Shown: positions 1-5,022 of the stretch, piece by piece
How the letters are laid out: each line of letters opens with the position of its first letter
How positions within the stretch are numbered: the stretch's first letter is position 1
NCBI GenBank assembly: GCA_014380155.1
Contig: JACMKJ010000469.1
Coordinates: forward strand, 1-5,022
Origin: Rhizobacter sp.
GTDB taxonomy: Bacteria > Pseudomonadota > Gammaproteobacteria > Burkholderiales > Burkholderiaceae_C
Length of the DNA: 5,022 nt
Direction of reading: 5' to 3'
Made by a program: the position numbers and the translations under genes
The notes under the pieces: model-generated
Seen by the model: the letters and a program-made list of their open reading frames with translations, nothing else
Databases searched by the model: none
Told to the model about the DNA's origin: nothing

Positions 1-654
1 AACCAGGTCGGCCACCAGCACGATGAGGAATACTGCCACCCAGAAGTTGAGCACCGCGACCCAGCCGCGGATGCCGTCATTCGCCGCCCAGCCGAAGAGC
101 TTGTGCACGAGCAGGTTGGTGGCCAGCAAGACAAAACCCACCACCATGTGGTTGACGATGAAGTGGTGGAAGTCGGTTTGCCACTCGGCGCGAAAGACGG
201 GTTGGTCGCGGCGCAAGGCGAAGAGCTTCTCGATGAAGATGAAGATCAACGTGGAGCCCAGCAGGTCGAGGATGAACCAGTCGAGCCCGATGTAAGGCGT
301 GTTGTCGGGGAAGTTGGGGTTGACCGGCACGGCATGCGCACCCAGCAGCACCGTGAGCGCCACGACCGCGAAGGCCGAGGCTGACAACCAGCGAGCGCGG
401 CCCCGGATGATGTTCAGCAACGCGAGCGAGCCCGAGAGCACCAGCGCCGCCAGCATGACCTTGCGGATGATGTCGACGTTGTAGCTCTTGCGCAGCTGGG
501 GTGTCGTCAGGTATTCGGGGAAGTGGAAAGCAATCACGCCCAGCAGGCACAGGATGCCCAGCGACAAGGCGATCACGCCGGTGACCATGCCGTGGCCGGG
601 CCGCAGCTCGCCGTGTGATTCTGAAAGCTGGTTGAGTTTGTCGAGCTTGATCAT
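1..654 (-). CDS. Polytopic membrane protein, probable sterol desaturase/fatty acid hydroxylase family (3' end outside window)
   Basis: The frame is open from ATG at 654 to the left edge, giving 218 codons with no stop; the C-terminal part lies outside. Hydrophobic segments that look membrane-spanning are at about 23-43, 66-83, 89-109, 126-147, 165-187 and 198-218. A polar stretch with FRAEWQTDFHHF (154-165) and then VNHMVVGF and LLVHKLFGW resembles the region just before the first catalytic histidine box in sterol desaturase-family proteins. The window ends at VADLV, where such proteins usually continue into the HxxxH box. The di-iron histidine clusters are therefore not visible, and the family call rests on similarity remembered from Burkholderiales homologues. 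ATG 654 was chosen because GAGAGGG (659-665) lies 4 nt upstream; the out-of-frame ATG at 658 opens a frame with an arginine-rich, implausible product. cobA ends 48 bp upstream on the same strand, so read-through is possible, but no shared function is evident. Confidence 0.75.
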   Translation of the reverse strand, partial: MIKLDKLNQLSESHGELRPGHGMVTGVIALSLGILCLLGVIAFHFPEYLTTPQLRKSYNVDIIRKVMLAALVLSGSLALLNIIRGRARWLSASAFAVVALTVLLGAHAVPVNPNFPDNTPYIGLDWFILDLLGSTLIFIFIEKLFALRRDQPVFRAEWQTDFHHFIVNHMVVGFVLLATNLLVHKLFGWAANDGIRGWVAVLNFWVAVFLIVLVADLV

Positions 655-658
655 GCAT

Positions 659-665
659 CCCTCTC
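659..665 (-). promoter_or_regulatory. Ribosome binding site for the membrane protein
   Basis: On the minus strand GAGAGGG precedes the ATG at 654 by 4 nt, a short but workable spacing. It sits directly against the overlapping ATG at 658, which makes that start unlikely and decides the reading frame. Confidence 0.6.
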
Positions 666-702
666 TTTTTGTGCGCGCCGATTATGGGCCGCCAGAGGGT
701 GC

Positions 703-1473
703 TCAGGCTGCCCGGATCACCCCGGATTCGTGGGCCAATTCACGGGCCATAGAGGTCACGCCGCGGATCACGTCGCCCACCACGATGATGGCCGGGCTGC
801 CGAGGCCTTCGCGTTCGATCAGGCCCGTCAGGTCGCCGAGCAAGCCCACGGAATGGCGTTGCTGCGGCAGGCTCGCGTGTTGCACCACGGCGACCGGCGT
901 GCTGCCGCCCAGGCCTTGCAACAAGCCCTGCTGCAAATGGCCGGCCTGCGACACGCCCATGTAGATCACCAGCGTGAGGCCTTGCGCGGCAGCGGCGGCG
1001 AGCGTGGGCCAGTCGATGGCGCCGTCCTGGCCCTTGGCATGGCCGGTGACGAAGATCACGCCGTGCGCATGGTCGCGGTGGGTGAGTGGCACGCCCAGCG
1101 CCGTGACGGCTGCCAGGCCCGAGGTGATGCCGTTGACGACATCGACCGTGATGCCGAGCGCGCGCAGGTGCTCCACCTCTTCACCGCCGCGGCCGAAGAC
1201 GAACGGGTCGCCGCCCTTGAGCCGCACCACACGCTCACCTTTGAGCGCTTCGGCGGCCATCAGCTTCTCGATGAAGGCCTGCGGGGTGCTCGCGCAGCCG
1301 CCACGTTTGCCCACATGAATGATGCGTGTGGAGCGGCGTGCGTAGCGCAGCACTGCCTCGCCCACCAGGTCGTCGACCAGCAGCACGGTGGCGCGGCGGA
1401 TCGCGCGCACGGCCTTGATCGTCAAGAGCTCGGGGTCACCGGGGCCGGCGCCGACAAGGGTCACGTGGGTCAA
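703..1473 (-). CDS. cobA: Uroporphyrinogen-III C-methyltransferase (SUMT), stand-alone
   Basis: This enzyme methylates uroporphyrinogen III at C-2 and C-7 with S-adenosylmethionine, giving precorrin-2, the precursor of siroheme and cobalamin. The 256-residue product is of usual length for stand-alone SUMT and has no CysG-type dehydrogenase/ferrochelatase domain, so another protein must finish siroheme. Family motifs, numbered from the chosen start: GAGPGDPELLT (8-18), a DDLV segment (34-37), GKRGG (55-59), VRLKGGDPFVFGRGGEE (83-99), NGITSG (114-119) and GVPLTHR (127-133). The frame stays open far upstream inside ybiB, so the start is a choice. I chose TTG at 1473-1471 because AGGAGA (1481-1486) lies 7 nt before it and the family sequence begins just after it. 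GTG at 1464 would be 16 nt from that site. The TTG overlaps the ybiB TGA as TTGA. In this context the likely use is siroheme for nitrite reductase. Confidence 0.95.
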   Translation of the reverse strand: MTHVTLVGAGPGDPELLTIKAVRAIRRATVLLVDDLVGEAVLRYARRSTRIIHVGKRGGCASTPQAFIEKLMAAEALKGERVVRLKGGDPFVFGRGGEEVEHLRALGITVDVVNGITSGLAAVTALGVPLTHRDHAHGVIFVTGHAKGQDGAIDWPTLAAAAAQGLTLVIYMGVSQAGHLQQGLLQGLGGSTPVAVVQHASLPQQRHSVGLLGDLTGLIEREGLGSPAIIVVGDVIRGVTSMARELAHESGVIRAA

Positions 1474-2423
1474 GCCAACTTCTCCTGAGGGTGCGCGTGG
1501 GCCAGGGCCGCCAGCGAGGCGAGGAGGCAGGCCACCTGCTGCGCCAGCGGCCCGGGCGCAGGCTTCTCGCCGCTGATGACGGACTGGATGTACATGGCGG
1601 TGGTTGCAGCGTCGCAGGTGCGTGGCAGCACCGGCAGCTCGCGCAGCACGCCGTCGTGGGCGGGCACCGACAGGTCGTTGCGCAAGAAGCCGTCGATGAA
1701 CACGTCGAGCCGGGGCAAGCGGCGTGGGTCGGCCACCGGTTCGCCCTCGGTGCCGCGCATCAAGAGCGCGTTGGCGATCGTGTTCTGCAGAAATTCGGTG
1801 AGCATGGTCCCGTACTCGGGGTGCGTGTAGTTGACGACGCGCAGCGCGGTGCCGGCAGGGCAGGGGTCGAGCAGCTTGGCGATGGTGTGGCCCGAGTTGC
1901 GCAGCCCGATGGTCCAGCGTGCGTCGAGCAGGCGAGCCAGCGGCGGGCACAACAGGTCGGTGCGGATGTACACCGGCTCGCGTCGCTGCCATGCGGCGGC
2001 CACGTCACCCGCATCGCGCGCCACAGGCAAGCCCAGATCGTGAAAGATCTCGGCGGTGGTCACGCGGCCCGGGTCTTCGGGCATGCCATGCACCAGCACC
2101 GGCACGTCTTCCTGTGCCAGCAGCAAGGCCAGCAGTGTGGTGAGGTTAGGCAGCTTGCGCGCACCGTTGTACGACGGCAGCACCACCGCTGGTTGGCGTG
2201 TGGTGATGGGCAGGCAGCGTGCGGTGGCGGCCTGCAGGAAGCCGGCGGTCTCGTCCACCGTCTCGCCCTTGATGCGCATGGCCATGGCGAAGGCGCCGAG
2301 CTCGAGGTCGGTCACTTGGCCGTCGAGTACCTGGCTCATCAGGTCGTGAGCCTGCTCGGTATTGAGCGAGCGGGCGCCTTCTTTGCCGCGGCCGATTTCC
2401 TTGATGTAGTGGCTGATGCTCAT
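1470..2423 (-). CDS. ybiB: YbiB/TrpD2-family protein, TrpD-like fold, probable nucleic-acid binder
   Basis: This is a 317-residue protein of the anthranilate phosphoribosyltransferase-like fold, close to the roughly 320 residues of E. coli YbiB. It has a helical N-terminal domain (about 1-75) beginning SISHYIKEIGRGKEGARSL, then a glycosyltransferase-family-3-like domain. True TrpD has a glycine-rich GTGGD loop and a KHGNR motif for PRPP. Here the matching places read PSYNGARKLPN (83-93) and VLVHG (109-113), so enzyme activity as TrpD is unlikely. The YbiB-like stretch IGLRNSGHTIAKLLDP is at 172-187. E. coli YbiB is known to bind nucleic acids without sequence specificity; a similar role here is inference. 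The ATG at 2423 is preceded by AGGGA (2430-2434) with good spacing. The stop TGA (1472-1470) overlaps the cobA start, so the two are probably translationally coupled. It lies 96 bp after nasA, which suggests expression with nitrate assimilation. No tryptophan biosynthesis gene is nearby, which argues against trpD. Confidence 0.9.
   Translation of the reverse strand: MSISHYIKEIGRGKEGARSLNTEQAHDLMSQVLDGQVTDLELGAFAMAMRIKGETVDETAGFLQAATARCLPITTRQPAVVLPSYNGARKLPNLTTLLALLLAQEDVPVLVHGMPEDPGRVTTAEIFHDLGLPVARDAGDVAAAWQRREPVYIRTDLLCPPLARLLDARWTIGLRNSGHTIAKLLDPCPAGTALRVVNYTHPEYGTMLTEFLQNTIANALLMRGTEGEPVADPRRLPRLDVFIDGFLRNDLSVPAHDGVLRELPVLPRTCDAATTAMYIQSVISGEKPAPGPLAQQVACLLASLAALAHAHPQEKLA
1481..1486 (-). 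promoter_or_regulatory. Ribosome binding site deciding the TTG start of cobA
   Basis: On the minus strand AGGAGA lies inside the last codons of ybiB (Gln-Glu-Lys), 7 nt before the TTG at 1473-1471. It is the best Shine-Dalgarno near the cobA family start. It supports TTG over the GTG at 1464 and over any start further upstream within ybiB. Confidence 0.7.
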
Positions 2424-2429
2424 GGTGTA

Positions 2430-2434
2430 TCCCT
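2430..2434 (-). promoter_or_regulatory. Ribosome binding site of ybiB
   Basis: On the minus strand AGGGA lies 6 nt before the ATG at 2423. It is part of the right arm of an inverted repeat whose partner is about 54 nt upstream in the transcript, so it may be open to structural masking. Confidence 0.6.
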
Positions 2435-2497
2435 AGTTCTGTTTCGCAAGACCCGGGCCATGGGATGACACCACGGCGAGGGGCGCGATTCTAGGGA
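2430..2497 (-). repeat. Inverted repeat spanning the nasA-ybiB gap
   Basis: The plus strand reads TCCCTAG at 2430-2436 and CTAGGGA at 2491-2497, perfect 7-base inverted arms separated by 54 bases. In the transcript the later arm contains the ybiB Shine-Dalgarno. Outside the perfect arms one mismatch is followed by one more pairing base. The long loop and short arms mean it could be chance. It has no T tract and is not a standard intrinsic terminator. Confidence 0.3.
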
Positions 2498-2519
2498 GAT
2501 GTCATCAAGAGCGGGCGGT

Positions 2520-5022
2520 TCACGCCACGCGTGCCTGCGCACGGATCATGCGCTTCAACTCGGGGATGCACGAACCACAATTGGTGCCGCATTTGAGGCT
2601 GCCCTGCAGTTGCGCGAGCTGCTCGTCGGGCGCGCCCTGGCAGGCTTCGAGTGCGGCGTTGATTTCGGGTTCCGCCACGTTGAAACAGGTGCAAACCTGT
2701 CGCCCGCGCGACTGCACCGCGACGGGTGCGCGTGCGCCCGGCACCAGCAGCAAGCGCCCATAGGCTTGCGCTGGCAGCTCGTCTTGCAGCAGGGGTTTGA
2801 TCCACACCTCGGCGCTGATGTCGCCGGCGAGCACGAAGCCCTCCAGCTGTGTCTTGTCACCCACGGTCGCAAGCCGCATGGTGCGCCGCTGGCCGCGGCG
2901 TTTGTCGGCGTAGTGCAGCACCTCGGCGCCACCCAAACCCAGAATGCCTTCGATGCGTGCCAGCAGCTCGTCGGGCGCCGCTTCATACGCGGCAGCGCGA
3001 AACAGCACGCCGCTGCGTTCGCGCCCAAAAGGGACGCAGCTCGCAAACGCGAAAGCGCGCATCAGCGGCTTGAGCTGCTCGCGTGCCCACACCGCCTTGT
3101 CGTCGGGTAACCAGGCAACTCCGAGCAGGCGCCAGGGCAGCTCGGCCTTGAGCACCTTGACAGCGGCGTGCTTGAGCTCGGGTTGTTTGGAGGTGGGGCA
3201 GAACGCCGGGCTGGTCAACACATTCACCCCGGAGATGCGCGTGCCCGTGCCGGTGCTGCCGGAGAGGAATTCTTCGCCCCAGTGCATGGCGATGAAGGCC
3301 TGCGTGGCGGCCACCTGATCGCTCGATTGCACCGGCAGCACGACGCTGCCACGCCGAGAGGTCACGTGGACCAGGTCGCCATTGGTGAGCTTCATGCGCA
3401 CGAGGTCGTGCGGGTTCATCTCGACGTTGGGCTCGGGCACGTGGCCGAACAAGCGGCCCACGGTGCCGGTGCGGCTCATGCCGTGCCACTGGTCGCGCAG
3501 ACGGCCGGTGGTGAGTGATACGGGGTAGCGTGCATCACGCGGCTCGGCCACCTTGTTGTAGGCCACGTCGGCAAACTTGGCGCGGCCGTCGGCGGTGGGG
3601 AAGATGCCGTCTTCGTAGAGGCGCGTGCGGCCGGTCGTTGCACCCTTCGGGAAGGGCCACTGCGCCGGCGCGGCGTCGAGTTGGGCGTAGCTCAGGCCGG
3701 TGATGTCGAGGTCGCGGCCGCGTGTGCTTTCTCGGTGTTCGTTCCACACCGACTCGGCTGTGTCGTAGGCGAAGAGCGTGGGTTGATTGGGGCGCAGCTT
3801 CTTCTCGAGCCGCTGCGCAAAGTCGACCACGGTGGCCCAGTCGTGGCGTGTCTCGCCGGGGCTCGCGATGGCCGGGCGCACGCGGCTGATGCGGCGCTCG
3901 CTGTTGGTGACGGTGCCGTCTTTTTCGCCCCAGGTGGTGGCGGGCAGCAGCAGGTCGGCGTACTCGCAGGTGGTGGTGGTGCCGAAGGCCTCTTGCACCA
4001 CCACGAACTCGGCGCGCTCCAGCGCACGGCGCACCGTGGTTTGGTCGGGCATCGACTGGGCGGGGTTGGTGCAGGCGATCCACAGCGCCTTGATCTGCCC
4101 GTCGGCGGCGGCCTCGAACATTTCGACGGCGGTCTTGCCCGGCGTGGCTGGCACATCCGGCACGCCCCAAAGCCGCGCCACCTCGGCGCGGTGCTCGGGG
4201 TTGGCCAGGTCGCGGTGCGCGCTCAACAGGTTGGCCAGGCCACCGACCTCGCGCCCCCCCATGGCGTTGGGCTGGCCGGTGAGCGAGAAGGGCCCGGCGC
4301 CGGGCTTGCCGATCTGGCCCGTAGCCAGGTGCAGGTTGATGAGCGCGGCGTTCTTGGCGGTGCCGCTGCTGCTCTGGTTGAGGCCCTGGCAATAGAGCGA
4401 GAGCGTGCGGCCGTTCGCATCACCAAACCAGCGTGCCGCTTGCAGCAGCGCGTCTTCCTTGATGCCGCAAACTTCGGCGACATGTTTGGGCGTGAAGTCG
4501 CGCACGCGGTTGCGCAAGGCTTCGAAGCCTTGTGTGTGCGAGGCGATGTAGGCGCTGTCGGCCAGGCCCTCCCACAGCATCACGTGCAGCATGCCGTGGT
4601 ACAGCGCCACGTCGGTGCCGGGCAGGATGGGCAGGTGCAGGTCGGCCGCTTCGGCCGTCTCGGTGCGGCGTGGGTCGGCCACGATCATCTTCAGCGTCGG
4701 GTTGGCGCGCTTGGCGTCTTCGATGCGGCGGTAGAGGATAGGGTGGGCGTACGCGGTGTTCGAGCCGGTGATGAACAGCGTGGAAGCAAAGTTCAGGTCG
4801 TCGTAGCAGGCAGGCGGCGCGTCGGCTCCGAGCGTGACCTTGTAGCCGGCCACCGCGCTGCTCATGCACAGGCGCGAGTTCGTGTCGACGTTGTTGGTGC
4901 CGATCAAGCCCTTGGCGAGCTTGTTGAAGACGTAGTAGTCCTCGGTCAGCAGCTGGCCCGAGATGTAGAAGCCCACGGCGTCGGGCCCGTGCTCGGTGAT
5001 GACCTGGGCGAACTTGTCTGTG
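2520..5022 (-). CDS. nasA: Assimilatory nitrate reductase, molybdenum catalytic subunit (5' end outside window)
   Basis: This cytoplasmic enzyme reduces nitrate to nitrite at a Mo-bis-MGD centre, the first step of nitrate assimilation. The frame is open to the right edge, giving 833 visible residues from codon 5021-5019. The N-terminus, with the expected [4Fe-4S] cysteines, is missing, so neither the start nor the absence of a Tat signal can be judged. Numbering from the first visible residue, the sequence shows: the probable Mo-ligand Cys52 in RLCMSSAV; a cofactor-binding DPRRT at 116-120; the family signature EKDGTVTNSERR at 366-377; a molybdopterin-dinucleotide-binding domain from about 500 to 605; and CPTSKQPELKH at 608-618. 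A BFD-like [2Fe-2S] domain follows, with Cys777 and Cys779 (CTC) and Cys811, 815 and 818 (KCGTNCGSC). The BFD tail favours an assimilatory NasA over periplasmic NapA. The stop is TGA at 2522-2520. ybiB follows after 96 bp on the same strand, and cobA beyond it supplies a siroheme precursor. Confidence 0.96.
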   Translation of the reverse strand, partial: TDKFAQVITEHGPDAVGFYISGQLLTEDYYVFNKLAKGLIGTNNVDTNSRLCMSSAVAGYKVTLGADAPPACYDDLNFASTLFITGSNTAYAHPILYRRIEDAKRANPTLKMIVADPRRTETAEAADLHLPILPGTDVALYHGMLHVMLWEGLADSAYIASHTQGFEALRNRVRDFTPKHVAEVCGIKEDALLQAARWFGDANGRTLSLYCQGLNQSSSGTAKNAALINLHLATGQIGKPGAGPFSLTGQPNAMGGREVGGLANLLSAHRDLANPEHRAEVARLWGVPDVPATPGKTAVEMFEAAADGQIKALWIACTNPAQSMPDQTTVRRALERAEFVVVQEAFGTTTTCEYADLLLPATTWGEKDGTVTNSERRISRVRPAIASPGETRHDWATVVDFAQRLEKKLRPNQPTLFAYDTAESVWNEHRESTRGRDLDITGLSYAQLDAAPAQWPFPKGATTGRTRLYEDGIFPTADGRAKFADVAYNKVAEPRDARYPVSLTTGRLRDQWHGMSRTGTVGRLFGHVPEPNVEMNPHDLVRMKLTNGDLVHVTSRRGSVVLPVQSSDQVAATQAFIAMHWGEEFLSGSTGTGTRISGVNVLTSPAFCPTSKQPELKHAAVKVLKAELPWRLLGVAWLPDDKAVWAREQLKPLMRAFAFASCVPFGRERSGVLFRAAAYEAAPDELLARIEGILGLGGAEVLHYADKRRGQRRTMRLATVGDKTQLEGFVLAGDISAEVWIKPLLQDELPAQAYGRLLLVPGARAPVAVQSRGRQVCTCFNVAEPEINAALEACQGAPDEQLAQLQGSLKCGTNCGSCIPELKRMIRAQARVA

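Larger units (their letters stand above)
2424..2519 (-). other. nasA-ybiB intergenic gap
   Basis: This 96-bp non-coding gap is long for an operon in such a compact region. It holds the ybiB ribosome binding site, the CTAG inverted repeat and, on the minus strand, a TAGAAT hexamer (2488-2493) that matches 5 of 6 bases of a sigma-70 -10 box. I see no acceptable -35 at 16-18 bp: the nearest TTGATG (2503-2508) is only 9 bp away. No GC-rich hairpin with a T tract is visible, so transcription from nasA probably continues into ybiB. Confidence 0.4.

Noticed and set aside
77..658. Minus-strand frame starting at the ATG at 658
   Set aside because: It overlaps the membrane-protein frame in another phase, encodes an arginine/proline/histidine-rich product, and its ATG has no spacing from the Shine-Dalgarno. 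The frame from 654 gives clean hydrophobic segments.
681..686. CATAAT on the minus strand as a -10 promoter box for the membrane protein
   Set aside because: The hexamer 17 bp upstream (GCCTGA) does not resemble a -35 box, so the match alone is too weak to annotate as a promoter.
691..708. Possible transcription terminator at the end of cobA
   Set aside because: The sequence forms only two 3-bp stem pieces separated by a U-U mismatch around a 4-nt loop, overlaps the cobA stop codon and has no following T tract.
730..1488. Plus-strand open frame of 252 codons opposite cobA
   Set aside because: It mirrors the SUMT gene, has no recognisable domain and is Ala/His/Arg-rich. Its near-abutment with the next antisense frame is explained by the third-position GC bias.
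703..1992. A cobA reading frame extended to an ATG deep inside ybiB (429 residues), as a possible fusion protein
   Set aside because: The additional N-terminal residues are the out-of-frame shadow of ybiB, Arg/Pro/Ala-rich, without motifs, and a good ribosome binding site exists at the family start.
1491..2468. Plus-strand open frame of 325 codons opposite ybiB
   Set aside because: It lies antisense to a clearly recognised gene; its product is rich in Gly, Gln, His, Arg and Val with no family motif, as expected from a complement frame of high-GC coding DNA.
2499..3110. Plus-strand open frame of 203 codons opposite the nasA 3' end
   Set aside because: It is antisense to the NasA linker and BFD region and shows no family motif or convincing ribosome binding site.
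4254..4260. Seven-base C run inside nasA as a possible frameshift or phase-variation site
   Set aside because: The reading frame is intact across it and encodes the expected family sequence AMGGREVGG; a seven-base run is ordinary in DNA of this GC content.

Overview
The window looks like ordinary chromosome from a high-GC betaproteobacterium, most likely order Burkholderiales. This is inferred from the base composition, the third-position GC bias and the gene order nitrate reductase - ybiB - cobA. No sequence search was possible. All four genes lie on the minus strand, so the transcribed order runs from high to low coordinates. I see no mobile element, CRISPR array, tRNA, rRNA or sign of recent transfer.

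Layout in the direction of transcription: (1) nasA, the molybdenum catalytic subunit of assimilatory nitrate reductase, covers 5022 to 2520. It lacks its N-terminus, which lies beyond the right edge, and carries a C-terminal BFD-like [2Fe-2S] domain. (2) A 96-bp gap holds a possible long-range inverted repeat that would pair with the ybiB ribosome binding site. (3) ybiB (2423 to 1470) encodes a TrpD-like, YbiB/TrpD2-type protein that lacks the usual phosphoribosyltransferase motifs. (4) cobA (1473 to 703) encodes a stand-alone SAM-dependent uroporphyrinogen-III C-methyltransferase. It probably starts at a TTG that overlaps the ybiB stop codon. (5) After 48 bp comes the N-terminal 218 codons of a polytopic membrane protein (654 to the left edge), probably of the sterol desaturase/fatty acid hydroxylase family. 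It is cut before its histidine boxes.

The first three genes make sense as one nitrate assimilation unit. NasA reduces nitrate to nitrite, and the expected upstream nitrite reductase (outside the window, not seen) would need siroheme. CobA makes precorrin-2, the siroheme precursor. YbiB is the unexplained member. Its position between nasA and cobA, with its stop codon overlapping the cobA start, suggests co-expression, but its role there cannot be read from the sequence. The membrane protein shares strand and close spacing but has no obvious link to nitrate assimilation.

I found no clear new biological system. The points most worth checking are the place of YbiB in this operon, the TTG/TGA overlap at cobA, and the inverted repeat covering the ybiB Shine-Dalgarno.
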